Positions 7,041 to 15,899 of a stretch of DNA of 49,083 bases are shown piece by piece. The translations under genes and the position numbers were made by a program. The DNA comes from Marmoricola sp. (lineage in GTDB: Bacteria > Actinomycetota > Actinomycetes > Propionibacteriales > Nocardioidaceae), in the NCBI GenBank assembly GCA_025965315.1, contig JAOPXD010000069.1, positions 1-49,083 on the forward strand, written 5' to 3'. Below the pieces are notes generated by a model. It was given only the letters and a program-made list of their open reading frames with translations, was not told the DNA's origin and did no database searches. Numbering within the stretch: position 1 is the first letter of the stretch; each line of letters starts with the position of its first letter.

Positions 7041-8248
7041 GAGCTACTGCCTGATTTCGATGCGAGAACGACCGCGACGACGCCACCGATCACCACCAGG
7101 GTCAGCAGCACGGTCAGGATGATCTTGAGCTTGCTGTAGGGCCGGTCTCCGATGACCTCACCGGTGTTGGCGTTGATCAGCACCTGGAACGTCTTGCCGC
7201 CGTACATGTACGACGCGATCCACAGCGGGAGCAGCATCAGCTTGAACATCGTCTGGGCGTACTGCACCGAGACCGAGGAGACCCGCTGCTCGTCACCCCC
7301 GATGTCCTGGATGCAGTCCTGGCGGATGACGCCTTCCATCTCGTTGTGCGCGATCGCCAGACCATCGTTGGGGTCGACCTCGTAACGCAGCGCCGTGTAG
7401 CCGGCCAGGTACTGCGGTTCGTACGGCTGGGCCGAGGCCATCGTCCAGGGCCCCATCTTGTCGAGCTTCTCGGTCGGCAGCTGGTGGCTGGCCGGAACCA
7501 CGACGTCGTCGAAGCTGCGGCTCACCTGGCCGGACGCGGGGTACCACCGGGTGTGCTGGACCTGGCGCGACTCCATCCGGCTGCCGCCCTTGCCGTCCGA
7601 CACCGAGAACGTCTCGGTCGTGTAGTAGTGCTCGCCGCGCTCTCCGGTGTAGTCGCTCTGCGTGTCGGCGTCGTAGGTCCAGTGCGGGATGTAGGTGCCC
7701 TTGAGGGCCTCGGTCGACCCGACCTTCTTCAGGGCGTTGGGGGCGAACCAGCGCGACTTGACCCAGGTCCCGAAGGCCTCGTTCGCCTTGGGCTTGTCGA
7801 CGCCGAACGGGATGACCGCCTCGGGCGCCACCAGACCCTCCGGCACCTGGACGCCGATCAGCACGCCACCGCAGAACTGACAGCTACCTGCGACGTCGTC
7901 GGTCTCCGTGCTGGCACCGCAGCCCTGGCACTGCAGCACCTCCTTGCCGATCGTCGCCACCGGCTTCGGCGGCAGCTTGGCCCAGGCGTCGTAGGAGTGC
8001 TCGACGATGGTGTGCTCGCTGTCGATGTGCTGCTCCGCGCCGCACGACGGGCACTTCATCGAGGTGGTGCCCGGGGCGTAGACCATCTGCGATCCGCATC
8101 CGGTGCACGCGAACGTCAACGGCTTCGTGGAGGCCCGTGGAGCCGTGGGGGCCTCGACCCCGGCTGCTGCCGCGGCGAGGGTCGCCACCGGGTCGGGCAT
8201 CGGCGGCGGGGTGGCCGGATCGGTCAGCGGCGGCGGCTCCGACGTCAT
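7037..8248 (-). CDS. TFIIB-type zinc-ribbon membrane protein (YdjG-like)
   Basis: 403 residues. Two zinc ribbons: C48/C51/C66/C69 and C107/C110/C123/C126. A large conserved middle region follows (PHWTYDADTQSDYTGERG, YTALRYEVDPNDGLAI), then a C-terminal membrane helix at about 375-397. The layout matches Bacillus YdjG-type proteins, encoded beside the SPFH protein YdjI and the PspA paralogue YdjF, which act in membrane stress. Here it starts 3 bases after the SPFH stop with no Shine-Dalgarno of its own, so translational coupling is likely. No pspA gene is present in the window. Confidence 0.8.
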   Translation of the reverse strand: MTSEPPPLTDPATPPPMPDPVATLAAAAAGVEAPTAPRASTKPLTFACTGCGSQMVYAPGTTSMKCPSCGAEQHIDSEHTIVEHSYDAWAKLPPKPVATIGKEVLQCQGCGASTETDDVAGSCQFCGGVLIGVQVPEGLVAPEAVIPFGVDKPKANEAFGTWVKSRWFAPNALKKVGSTEALKGTYIPHWTYDADTQSDYTGERGEHYYTTETFSVSDGKGGSRMESRQVQHTRWYPASGQVSRSFDDVVVPASHQLPTEKLDKMGPWTMASAQPYEPQYLAGYTALRYEVDPNDGLAIAHNEMEGVIRQDCIQDIGGDEQRVSSVSVQYAQTMFKLMLLPLWIASYMYGGKTFQVLINANTGEVIGDRPYSKLKIILTVLLTLVVIGGVVAVVLASKSGSSS

Positions 8249-8251
8249 CAG

Positions 8252-9406
8252 CTAGGCCGGGGGCGCGGTCGGAGGGGCGGCGGGGGGCAGCGGCGGCGGT
8301 GCCGCTGCGAAGACCGGAGCCACGACGGGGACGTCGGCCGCGCGGGTCCACGCAGCCATGCCCTGCTGCCAGATCAGCGTGTCGGGGGTGAGCTCGCCGC
8401 TCGCGACCCGGGCCGGCAGGTCCGCCACGTTGACGGGACCGACCTGCTGGCCGTTGATGCCGAGGAAGAACGGCTGGGCCGCACCCGGCAACGGCGGCGG
8501 CCCGGCTGGTGCTGCGGCCGCGGCCGCACCGGCGCCAGCGGCACCTGGCTGCATCGCGCCGGTCATGGATCCGGCGATCTGCTGCCCGAGAGCCACGCCG
8601 ACGCCGAGCCCCAGTGCTCCGCTGCCTCCGGGGTTCTGGGCTGCCTCGGTGATCGCGGTGGCCGCCTGGAACTTCGTGAACTGGTCGAGGTTGCCGAGTA
8701 CGCCCATCTCGGTGCGCTTGTCGAGCGCCGCGCTGACTTCCGGCGGCAGCGAGATGTTCTGGATCACGAACTTGGGGATGGTGATGCCCATGTCGGCGAA
8801 GCTCGTGGTCAGGGTCCCGGTCAGGGTGTCGGCGATGACCTGCTGGTTCGCTGCGAGGTCGAGCATCGCGATGTTCGAGTTCGCGATCGCCGTACCGACC
8901 TGGCTGACGATGTTCTGCTTGAGGAACTCCGAGACCTCGTCGGTGCTGAAGTTCGGGTCGGTGCCGACCAGCTGCCGCAGCAGCTTCGATGCGTCGTTGA
9001 CCTGCAGCGCATAGGTTCCGAACGCGCGCAGTCGCACCATCCCGAATTCCTTGTCGCGGACGGTGACCGGCTCCTGGGTGCCCCACTTCATGTCGGTGTA
9101 GAGGCGGGTCCCGACGAAGTAGACCTCTGCCTTGAACGGAGAGTTGAAGCCGTACTTCCAGCCCTTGAGATCGCTCAGGATCGGCATGTTCTGCGTCTCG
9201 AGCGTGTACGTGCCCGGCGTGAAGACGTCGGCGATCTTGCCCTCGTTCTCGAAGACCGCCACCTGCCCCTCGCGGACGACGAGCTTGGCGCCCATCTTGA
9301 TCTCGTTGCCCTGGCGCGGGAACCGCCACACGATCGTGTCCCGGCTGTCGTCGAGGAACTCGACGATGTCGATGAACTGACCCTTGACCCGATCTAGCAG
9401 ACCCAC
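8252..9406 (-). CDS. SPFH-domain protein with C-terminal GYF_2 domain (YdjI-like)
   Basis: 384 residues from GTG 9406, giving the family-typical MGLLDRVKGQFIDIVEF start with AGGA 8 bases upstream; ATG 9448 is in frame but less likely. The SPFH/virion-core-like fold spans about 1-270 (KLVVREGQVAVF, TGTLTTSFADMGI, NISLPPEVSAALDKRTEMG). An alanine/proline-rich linker and a GYF_2-type domain (FFLGINGQQVGPV, TLIWQQGMAAW) end the protein. Members scaffold membrane microdomains; YdjI recruits a PspA paralogue. The GYF-like tail probably binds proline-rich partners such as the proline-rich N-terminus of its zinc-ribbon neighbour, which is inference. Confidence 0.85.
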   Translation of the reverse strand: MGLLDRVKGQFIDIVEFLDDSRDTIVWRFPRQGNEIKMGAKLVVREGQVAVFENEGKIADVFTPGTYTLETQNMPILSDLKGWKYGFNSPFKAEVYFVGTRLYTDMKWGTQEPVTVRDKEFGMVRLRAFGTYALQVNDASKLLRQLVGTDPNFSTDEVSEFLKQNIVSQVGTAIANSNIAMLDLAANQQVIADTLTGTLTTSFADMGITIPKFVIQNISLPPEVSAALDKRTEMGVLGNLDQFTKFQAATAITEAAQNPGGSGALGLGVGVALGQQIAGSMTGAMQPGAAGAGAAAAAAPAGPPPLPGAAQPFFLGINGQQVGPVNVADLPARVASGELTPDTLIWQQGMAAWTRAADVPVVAPVFAAAPPPLPPAAPPTAPPA

Positions 9407-9583
9407 TGGTTTCCTACTCTCGCCTGCGGCCCGTAACTGCGGAGCCATCGCTTGCCGGTCCTTCGAAAAGTACAGGAGGCGGGGCCAGGAACGTCAGGGA
9501 ATCCCGAAGCGGTACGCCGTCGCAGCCAGGCCCTCGGATTCCTGGGCGATGAGCACGGGCGTGCACCGGTCAGCCGGACGTCC

Positions 9584-10498
9584 CTACATCCACTTCTTCC
9601 ACCGGAAGAACGCGAGCTGAGCGATCGTCGTCGTGATGATCAGACCCCAGCCGAACGCGTAGCCGTAGTGCCAGTGCAGCTCGGGGATGTCGACGAAGTT
9701 CTGGCCGTAGAGACCGACGATGAAGGTCGGGAGCAGCAGCACCGAAGCGATCACGGTGAGCACCTTCATGACGTCGTTCTGGTCGTTGGCGACCTTCGCC
9801 TGGTGGTAGTCGCGAGCCCCGGCGACCAGGTCGCGGGCCAGGTCGATCCCGTCCGTGGAGCGCAGCAGCTTGTCGTACACGGCGGCGAAGTTGAGCTCGA
9901 CCTCCCGGTCGAACACCTCGTCACCCTGGAAGTCGATCCGGTCGTCGACCACCTGCCGGACCGCGTCGCGCAGCGGTGAGAGGGTCCGCCGGATGTTGAG
10001 CATGTCGTGACGCAGGTCGGAGATTCGCCTGCGGATCCGGTCGGCGTCCCACTGGTCGATGCCCTCCTCGAGCTCCTCGATCTCGTCGGTGAGCGCGTCG
10101 ACGAGGTCGAGGAAGCGCTCGGCGATGTCGTCGAGCAGGTGGTACACGACCATGCCGATGGAGTCGTGGTCCCGGCAGGACAGCTGAGCAGGGGAGGTGT
10201 CGTACGGCGCCCGGCCACCCGGTGGGGTCTTGCGGATCGTCAGCAGCGTCTCCCGGGTCATGACGATGTTCAGCTCCTGGTAGAACACCAGGTCCTCGTC
10301 GGGAACCTCGACCGCGACGAGCAGGACGCCGAAGATGTAGTCGCCGTGCCCCTCGAGCTTGGCCCGTGGCTCGTCGTCGTGGGTGCTCGGTGCCAGGAGC
10401 TGCTCCATCGCGCGCGCGTGGATGCTGTCGGGGACGTGCCGGCTGAGCTCCTCAGCGGTGGGGTCGAGCAGGTCGATCCAGCGATCCGTGACGGTCAT
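9584..10498 (-). CDS. CorA-family divalent cation transporter with GQN instead of GMN
   Basis: 304 residues from ATG 10498. Long cytosolic helical region (LVDALTDEIEELEEGIDQWD, DLRHDMLNIRRTLSPLRDAVRQ) then two C-terminal membrane helices. The selectivity loop reads YGQN (264-267) where classic CorA has YGMN; the following FVDIPELHWHYGY loop is normal in form. CorA pentamers pass Mg2+ or Co2+. The methionine-to-glutamine change may alter selectivity, as in other 2-TM-GxN transporters. Longer upstream starts would run into the divergent acyltransferase promoter. Confidence 0.88.
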   Translation of the reverse strand: MTVTDRWIDLLDPTAEELSRHVPDSIHARAMEQLLAPSTHDDEPRAKLEGHGDYIFGVLLVAVEVPDEDLVFYQELNIVMTRETLLTIRKTPPGGRAPYDTSPAQLSCRDHDSIGMVVYHLLDDIAERFLDLVDALTDEIEELEEGIDQWDADRIRRRISDLRHDMLNIRRTLSPLRDAVRQVVDDRIDFQGDEVFDREVELNFAAVYDKLLRSTDGIDLARDLVAGARDYHQAKVANDQNDVMKVLTVIASVLLLPTFIVGLYGQNFVDIPELHWHYGYAFGWGLIITTTIAQLAFFRWKKWM

Positions 10499-10582
10499 CT
10501 GCACATGCCACCACAAGCAGGCAGCGCCGTGGCCCGGATCGCATCGGAAAGCCCGGTATGTCGTTGCGCCCCGAAGCCTCGC

Positions 10583-10588
10583 TAGCCT
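10583..10588 (+). promoter_or_regulatory. -10 hexamer, leaderless acyltransferase promoter
   Basis: TAGCCT followed by 7 bases and then ATG 10596. Confidence 0.4.
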
Positions 10589-10595
10589 TCGTGGC

Positions 10596-11435
10596 ATGGG
10601 ATTCATCGGTGACCAGGTCCAGCGCGTTCGAAGTCTCATCCCGCTCAGAGCCCTTCCCGGCCTGGCCCGCCGCCGGGTCGACGGGCTGTGGCAGAACGAG
10701 GAGTTCCGCTCCGGTCAGGAGGCCGAGATGACGTTCCTGCTCGAGCACACCGAGCGCGCGTCCGAGATCCCTCAGATCGCCCGTGGGTACACCGAGTTCG
10801 CGCTCCTGCGCGGTTACCGGCGGTGGCACCCGGCGCACCTGTCCCGGCAGCCGGTCACCGGTGCCGAGTGGTTGACCACGAAGCGCGACCCCGAGCGAGG
10901 CGTGCTGCTGAGCTTCGTGCACCACGCGCAGTACGAGGGGCTGTTCCCGTCCCTGGGCCGGGCGGGCGCCGCCATCCACACGGTGGTTGCTCCCGAGGCC
11001 TTCGACCCCGGGTCGCCGGTCCAGCTCCGCCAGCACTTCAAGGTCGCCGGGATGATGCCCAACACCACCCTCGTCCCGGCGACGATCGGAACGGCCGGGA
11101 TGGTCGAGCTGCTGGAGCAGCGCGCGATCCTCGCGATCGCCTCCGACGTCGCCGGCCGGACCCCGGTGAGGTTCATGGGCCGGGAGCTACGGGCGTCCTT
11201 CGGTGCAGCGAGGATCGCGACCCAGACCAACTCGCCGGTGGTGCTGGTCACGTCGCACCTGGGCAGCGACGGACTGCCGTCGCTGCACGTCCACGAGCCG
11301 CTGGAGCCCGGCGACTTCGCGGACCCGGCCGATCTCCTCGCCGAGATCATGCTCCGCCACGAGTCAGCCGTCCTGGCGTGGCCCGAGGCCTACGACAGCC
11401 CCTACTCCCGTCTCGGCATCCCAGCGGGGCAATGA
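10596..11435 (+). CDS. LpxL/HtrB-like lysophospholipid acyltransferase family protein
   Basis: 279 residues. An HX4E acyltransferase motif is visible as HHAQYE (H109, E114), followed by VVAPEAFDPG, TTLVPATIGT and the FMGRELRASFGAARIA block that resembles the LABLAT/LpxL fold. The C-terminus has VLAWPEAYDSPYSRLGI. The family transfers acyl groups to glycolipids or lysophospholipids; in actinobacteria PatA-type members acylate PIMs. No signal peptide and no strong membrane helix. A leaderless promoter is predicted. Exact substrate cannot be read from the sequence. Confidence 0.7.
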   Translation: MGFIGDQVQRVRSLIPLRALPGLARRRVDGLWQNEEFRSGQEAEMTFLLEHTERASEIPQIARGYTEFALLRGYRRWHPAHLSRQPVTGAEWLTTKRDPERGVLLSFVHHAQYEGLFPSLGRAGAAIHTVVAPEAFDPGSPVQLRQHFKVAGMMPNTTLVPATIGTAGMVELLEQRAILAIASDVAGRTPVRFMGRELRASFGAARIATQTNSPVVLVTSHLGSDGLPSLHVHEPLEPGDFADPADLLAEIMLRHESAVLAWPEAYDSPYSRLGIPAGQ

Positions 11436-11448
11436 CCGTCGACGGAGG

Positions 11449-13299
11449 TCAGGCCCAGACGCGGACGTAGTCCACGAGCGTCGTCGACAGCTTCGGGCCC
11501 TGGTCGGGATCGAACTCGTTGCCGGTCGTGCCGAACCCCTGGGTCAGGGACAGGAAGAACGGGCTGTCGAAGGGTGCGTACGGGTTCGCCGCGGTCGCGT
11601 TGCTGGCGACGTAGTTGTCGGTCAGGCAGAGCTTGTCGTTGACGAACACCTTGAGCTGACCCGGGCTCCACTCCAGGCCGTAGGTGTTGAACGCGCCGAC
11701 GTTCACCAGGCAGTTCTGGGCGCTGAAGACATTGGTACCGGTCTTCAGGTTCATCGTGCTCGGATCGAACAGGTAGTGCATCGTCGGAACGGTCACCGCG
11801 CTGACGTTGCTGTAGAACTCGGCCAGGTCGATCTCGCCCGCGGACGGGTACTTGCCGCCGTACTTGAGCACGTCGTTGGGCCACAGCCAGAAGGTCTCCT
11901 GGAGGCCCTTGCCGGTCCAGGCAGGCAGCTCGGCGCGGATCTCGTACTTGCCGTAGGTCTGCGAGAACGTCCCGTTCTGCATGACCATGCCCGACACCAA
12001 CCTGGTCGTCGCGGTCCCACAGGCGATCGGTGTGTCCAGGACCTTGGCGTTGAGCTGCAGGTCCCCCCCGGTGACCGCGATCGTCTGCGGGTCGTCGATG
12101 ACGCAGGCCGGGTTGCTGGTCGTCCCGGTGTAGAAGCCGCTCGTGGCCGAGACCTGCGGCACCCAGTACCGACGGTCGAGCGTCGTGCCGTTGAACTCGT
12201 CGTCGTAGGTGCACACCCACGACCTGCCGTCCGGCTTGACCGGCGCGGCGCCCCCGCAGGTGGTCGGTGCAGGAGGGGCGGACGTAGCGCCAGGAGCAGT
12301 CGCATCAGCGGTCACCTGCATGCCGAAGCTCGCGCTGGTGCCGGCGTTGTGCAGCGTGGTCGCGGCCAGGCGAACGCGGTACGTGTACTGGCCCGGCAGC
12401 GCCTGCGTCACCCGCAGTGCGGCAGTCCCGTCGGACGCCGTCGTGGTCGAGCTCACCGCCGTCCAGGTCGATCCGGTCGCCTGCTCCAGCTCGACGATCT
12501 CGTTGCCGACCGATGCCTGGCTGATCGTCACCTGGAGCGTCGCGGCGGCTCCGGGCGGGATCTGGGCAGGACCCGTGATGGTCAGGACCGGTGTCGGCAG
12601 TCCCACGGTGATCGTGAACCACGATCCCGTCGCGGCCTGGTGGGTACCGGTCGCCAGCACGCGCACCCGGTACGCGTACGTGCCCGTCGCCGTCTGCTGC
12701 ACCGCGAAGACGGCCGTGCTGCCGGCGGTCACCCGGGCCGAGGTCTGTGCGACCGCCGTCGTGCCGCTGAGCCGGTCGAGGTACACCGTCTCGCCGGCCG
12801 GGACCGAGGTGAGGCTGGCGGTGATCGTGGCGGTCGCATCCGTGGTCGTCTGGGCCGGTGCGCTGACCGTGATGCCCGGGATCGGCGGGTTCACGACCTT
12901 GATCCCGAACACGGCGCTGTCCGATTCGGCGTGCGCGCCCGTCGCAGCGATCCGCAGCCGGTAGTAGTACGTCCCGGGCGCGCCCTGGCCGACTCCGAGT
13001 GCGGCCGTGCTGCTCGAGCCGGCCGTCACCGAACCTGCCGGGGTCCACGCGGAGCCGTTGTACAGGTCGAGGTAGACGACCTCCCCGGGGGTTGCCGGGT
13101 TGGTGATCGCTGCGCTGAGAGCAGCAGTGGCGCCGGTCAGCACCTGCGCCGGAGCCGTCACGGTGACGGTCGCTGTCGGCAGGGTCGCCGATGCCGCTTC
13201 CGAACCCATCACGAGCGTGAGGACGCACGTGCAGGCCAGCAACGCCGTGATCAGGAACCGGCGGGATGCTCTCGGCATCCGTGTTCGGGCACGCATCAT
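11449..13299 (-). CDS. Secreted GH16-family beta-glucanase with three Ig-like repeats
   Basis: 616 residues from ATG 13299 (GGGAG 6 bases upstream). Signal peptide at residues 1-38 (RRFLITALLACTCVLTLVMG). Three tandem beta-sandwich repeats follow at about 42-137, 138-232 and 233-330, each with a P-A-Q-x-P/T entry and a GTYxYRVR-type strand. A Pro/Ala linker leads to a GH16 catalytic domain at about 360-616 with the nucleophile/acid motif EIDLAE (E489, D491, E494). GH16 enzymes cleave beta-1,3/1,4-glucans such as laminarin. It stands alone between unrelated genes. Whether the repeats bind carbohydrate or merely space the enzyme is unknown. Confidence 0.92.
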   Translation of the reverse strand: MMRARTRMPRASRRFLITALLACTCVLTLVMGSEAASATLPTATVTVTAPAQVLTGATAALSAAITNPATPGEVVYLDLYNGSAWTPAGSVTAGSSSTAALGVGQGAPGTYYYRLRIAATGAHAESDSAVFGIKVVNPPIPGITVSAPAQTTTDATATITASLTSVPAGETVYLDRLSGTTAVAQTSARVTAGSTAVFAVQQTATGTYAYRVRVLATGTHQAATGSWFTITVGLPTPVLTITGPAQIPPGAAATLQVTISQASVGNEIVELEQATGSTWTAVSSTTTASDGTAALRVTQALPGQYTYRVRLAATTLHNAGTSASFGMQVTADATAPGATSAPPAPTTCGGAAPVKPDGRSWVCTYDDEFNGTTLDRRYWVPQVSATSGFYTGTTSNPACVIDDPQTIAVTGGDLQLNAKVLDTPIACGTATTRLVSGMVMQNGTFSQTYGKYEIRAELPAWTGKGLQETFWLWPNDVLKYGGKYPSAGEIDLAEFYSNVSAVTVPTMHYLFDPSTMNLKTGTNVFSAQNCLVNVGAFNTYGLEWSPGQLKVFVNDKLCLTDNYVASNATAANPYAPFDSPFFLSLTQGFGTTGNEFDPDQGPKLSTTLVDYVRVWA

Positions 13300-13495
13300 C
13301 GACTCCCTCTTGCACCCCCGATGCGCGACTGGTGCCGTCACGGTAGCGGCCAGATGTCACCCGTGGGTGTCCGTTGAGAGAAATCTTTTGGCTGGTCCGG
13401 ACCGGATTGCGCGCTGCTGCTGATGCCCTACCGGGCTCCGGGGAGCATTCGGTGACAGGATCCGGTGCAGTTCCGTTGCAACGTCTGAGGTGGAC

Positions 13496-14137
13496 ATGGT
13501 CAGTATCGACGAGGTCTTCGTCGCCGATCCTCCGGAGGCCTGGGCTGCCGCCGGGTTCGCGGTCGACGACGACGGCGTCTGCCGCGTCGGAACGCTGCGA
13601 ATCCGACTTGTCGGGCGTGAGCGAGGCACCGGCATCGTCGGCTGGTCGCTGCGTGGCCTGGCCTCCGGGCTGGTCCCGGGTGACCTCGACGGTTTACCGA
13701 CGGAGGTCTCCGTCGCGCCCGTTGCCGAGTCTTGGGTGCACCCGAACGGCGTTACCGGTATCGATCACCTGGTGCTGCTCTCGCCTGGCCTGGACCGTAC
13801 GGTCGCAGCGCTCGCCGTCCTCGGTCTCGAGCCGCGTCGGGAACGTGCCGGCGAGCTCGGGGGACGGGCGATACGTCAGATCTTCTTCCGGTTCGACGAG
13901 GTGATCCTCGAGGTGGTCGGGTCGCCGGACACCACCGCCGAGGGCCCGTCGACGCTGTGGGGCGTCACGTACGTCGTCGAGGATCTCGACGCCACGGCGT
14001 CGTACTTCGGGGACCTGACCGGGCCGGTCAAGGACGCGGTGCAGCCCGGCCGCCGGATCACCACGCTGCGGAACCGGGACCTCGGGATCTCGGTCCGGAC
14101 GGCACTGATCTCGCCAACCATCCGGGATCGCCGATGA
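13496..14137 (+). CDS. VOC/glyoxalase-like protein
   Basis: 213 residues from ATG 13496, with GAGG 5 bases upstream (GTG 13490 is an in-frame alternative). Two beta-alpha-beta halves are discernible: an N-terminal half lacking clear metal ligands, and GIDHLVLLSPGLDRTVAALAVLGLE with LEVVGSPD in the second. This matches the actinobacterial glyoxalase-like group. The stop overlaps the next gene's ATG, so they are co-translated. It follows a 196-base spacer after the divergent GH16 gene; that spacer holds both promoters but no gene that I can see. Substrate unknown. Confidence 0.75.
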   Translation: MVSIDEVFVADPPEAWAAAGFAVDDDGVCRVGTLRIRLVGRERGTGIVGWSLRGLASGLVPGDLDGLPTEVSVAPVAESWVHPNGVTGIDHLVLLSPGLDRTVAALAVLGLEPRRERAGELGGRAIRQIFFRFDEVILEVVGSPDTTAEGPSTLWGVTYVVEDLDATASYFGDLTGPVKDAVQPGRRITTLRNRDLGISVRTALISPTIRDRR

Positions 14138-14511
14138 CGGGCGGCGCGACCCACGAGTGGGAGTTCGCCGATATGTGGCTGCTCGCCGCGATCGGGACCT
14201 ACCGACGACCGTGCTCGCTGGCTGAGCTGCTCGCCGCTGCTGATCGGCTCAACGACACGCTCCCGCTCGAGGATGAGGTCGAGTCCGCGCTGGGCAGGCT
14301 CACCGGCGCCGGCCTGGTCCGCGTCTTCGAGGACTGGACCGTCGAGCTGACCGATGACGCGACGAGTCTGGAGCTGGGGGCGGGACTGGACCTGGACGTC
14401 CAGGTGAAGCTGCTCCGGATCCAGCTCGCAGACCTCGAGCCCGGTACGACGCGGGTGAAGCTCTCCCGCGGGATCATGAGCGAGGCCGTCGAGGAGTACC
14501 GCAGCTGGTAG
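14134..14511 (+). CDS. Conserved hypothetical protein, winged-helix-like
   Basis: 125 residues, overlapping the VOC gene by ATGA. The sequence EFADMWLLAAIGTYRRPCSLAELLAAADRLN followed by VESALGRLTGAGLVRVFEDWTVELTD looks like a small winged-helix segment that scores an incoming effector, but no named family is recognised. The tail KLSRGIMSEAVEEYRSW is hydrophilic. It may act with the upstream VOC protein. Function unknown. Confidence 0.65.
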   Translation: MTGGATHEWEFADMWLLAAIGTYRRPCSLAELLAAADRLNDTLPLEDEVESALGRLTGAGLVRVFEDWTVELTDDATSLELGAGLDLDVQVKLLRIQLADLEPGTTRVKLSRGIMSEAVEEYRSW

Positions 14512-14516
14512 CGGGC

Positions 14517-14522
14517 TACGCT
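14517..14522 (+). promoter_or_regulatory. -10 hexamer, leaderless DUF5808 promoter
   Basis: TACGCT, 6 bases before ATG 14529. Confidence 0.35.
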
Positions 14523-14528
14523 CGAAAG

Positions 14529-14717
14529 ATGGCCGACAAGGAAGAACCTCGGACCGGCAAGTTCCTCGGGATGTCGTACGACTGGCGTCGCCCGACCAAG
14601 GAGCGCTACCAGAAGCGCCTCTGGAACCCCGACGAGCCCCGGCTGTTCACACCGCGCGCCTTCGGTTGGGGTTACAGCGTGAATTTCTACCGGATCTTCC
14701 ACCGGCGCCACCAGTAG
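14529..14717 (+). CDS. DUF5808-domain small protein
   Basis: 62 residues. The core [37 protein letters not shown] and SVNFYRI closely follow the DUF5808 pattern (GxFxGVPYDWR...WNPDDxRxFTPRxFGWG). These short domains occur alone or in actinobacterial membrane proteins; function is unknown. No signal peptide. It is 17 bases after the preceding gene but has its own TACGCT -10. Confidence 0.8.
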   Translation: MADKEEPRTGKFLGMSYDWRRPTKERYQKRLWNPDEPRLFTPRAFGWGYSVNFYRIFHRRHQ

Positions 14718-14763
14718 GGCACGCCTGGTCGTCGGGCGCGCCGCGGTGAGGGAGGATGCCGCA

Positions 14764-15219
14764 GTGAGCGATGACGTGGTGGTGATCCACACCGACGGCG
14801 GCTGTACGCCGAACCCGGGCCCGGGTGGATGGGGCGCGGTCCTGCGCCAGGGCGAGCACGCCCTCGAGCTCTTCGGAGGCGACCCGGGCGAGACCACCAA
14901 CAACCGGATGGAGCTCACGGCGCCGATCATGGCGCTCGAGGCGCTCAAGCGGCCCGTCGTCGTGCACCTGTACACCGACAGCACCTACGTCCGGAACGGC
15001 ATCACGAAGTGGGTGCTGGGCTGGGAGCAGAACGGCTGGCGCACGTCGGCCAAGCAGCCGGTGAAGAACGTGGAGCTGTGGCAGCGTCTGCAGGCGGCTT
15101 GTGCGCGCCACCAGGTCGAGTGGTTCTGGGTGAAGGGTCACGCCGGGGTTGCCGACAACGAGCTCGCCGACGAGCTGGCCACCCGGGGCATGCAGCAGGC
15201 GATGGGCTCAGCCGGCTGA
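14764..15219 (+). CDS. rnhA: Ribonuclease HI
   Basis: 151 residues from GTG 14764 (GGGAGG 9 bases upstream). All catalytic residues are present: D11 ([14 protein letters not shown]), E50 (NNRMEL), D72 (LYTDSTYV), H126 (VKGHAG) and D136 (ELADELA). It removes RNA from RNA-DNA hybrids such as R-loops and lagging-strand primers in the cytoplasm. Length is that of the standalone E. coli-type enzyme. Its 3' end overlaps the convergent LPNTG gene by 12 bases. Confidence 0.96.
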   Translation: MSDDVVVIHTDGGCTPNPGPGGWGAVLRQGEHALELFGGDPGETTNNRMELTAPIMALEALKRPVVVHLYTDSTYVRNGITKWVLGWEQNGWRTSAKQPVKNVELWQRLQAACARHQVEWFWVKGHAGVADNELADELATRGMQQAMGSAG

Positions 15220-15786
15220 GGACCGCCGGATGCCGCCCGCACCCGCGAAGACCAGCACGAAGCCCGTGATCACCAGCCAGAACGGTGGGCCCCCGGTGTT
15301 CGGCAGACCGATGGGTCCGACCCCGCCGCCGTGGGGTGGCGTGACCGCTCCACCCGGATGCACCGTGATCGGGATCGACTGGTGCCGGTGCGGTGGCACC
15401 CGCACGACCAGGGACTGCCGGTCGGTCCTGGGCGCAGATCGTCGGGCACCGGACCGAGGGCCCGGCCGGTGCCGGACCGCGGACCTGACCGGGTCCTCGA
15501 CGCAGGTCGCGGTCAGCACGATTCGTCTGTCGCGGGTGACCGCCGGCGCGGTCCAGGTCGTCTCGAACACCCGGGACACGGTGGTCCTGGTGAGTCCGTT
15601 CCACTCCATCAGCCACTGGCAGCGGCCGTGCGCGCGCGCCGTTGCCGTGAAGGTCTGCCCGGCGTCCACATCGTGGTGGCTCACCGTCAGTGTGAACGCG
15701 TCCGTGGGGGCCGACAGCGGGACGAGCGAGATCCAGCCGAGCACGACGAACAGCGCGAAGGCGCCGTACGGCGGGGACTTCCTCAT
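15208..15786 (-). CDS. Small LPXTG-type sortase-anchored surface protein
   Basis: 192 residues. N-terminal signal peptide ([19 protein letters not shown]), a short extracellular beta-rich region with two cysteines ([16 protein letters not shown]), a Pro/His-rich stretch, then a sorting signal LPNTG (161-165), a hydrophobic helix and a basic RRSSAG tail. The arrangement is diagnostic for sortase anchoring to peptidoglycan. Start ATG 15786 with GGAGGGAG just upstream; a CCACCTC-C-GAGGTGG palindrome (15796-15810) abuts that site. No sortase gene lies in the window. Role unknown; the mature part is short. Confidence 0.85.
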   Translation of the reverse strand: MRKSPPYGAFALFVVLGWISLVPLSAPTDAFTLTVSHHDVDAGQTFTATARAHGRCQWLMEWNGLTRTTVSRVFETTWTAPAVTRDRRIVLTATCVEDPVRSAVRHRPGPRSGARRSAPRTDRQSLVVRVPPHRHQSIPITVHPGGAVTPPHGGGVGPIGLPNTGGPPFWLVITGFVLVFAGAGGIRRSSAG

Positions 15787-15899
15787 GCGCTCCCTCCACC
15801 TCCGAGGTGGGCTTCAATGTGCCAGCACAGATCGTCCCGTGGCAGGTCGTGAAGAAGCGTCGGTGATTGTTCATCGGACGTCTGCCCGAGGTGCGGCGA

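Noticed and set aside
7346-9397. 683-codon plus-strand open frame
   Set aside because: It is antisense to the well-supported zinc-ribbon and SPFH genes, and its translation (GRGHRPGPHLVELLGRQ and similar) has no family pattern; a GC-rich shadow.
11203-13377. 724-codon plus-strand open frame
   Set aside because: Antisense to the GH16 gene; no conserved segments.
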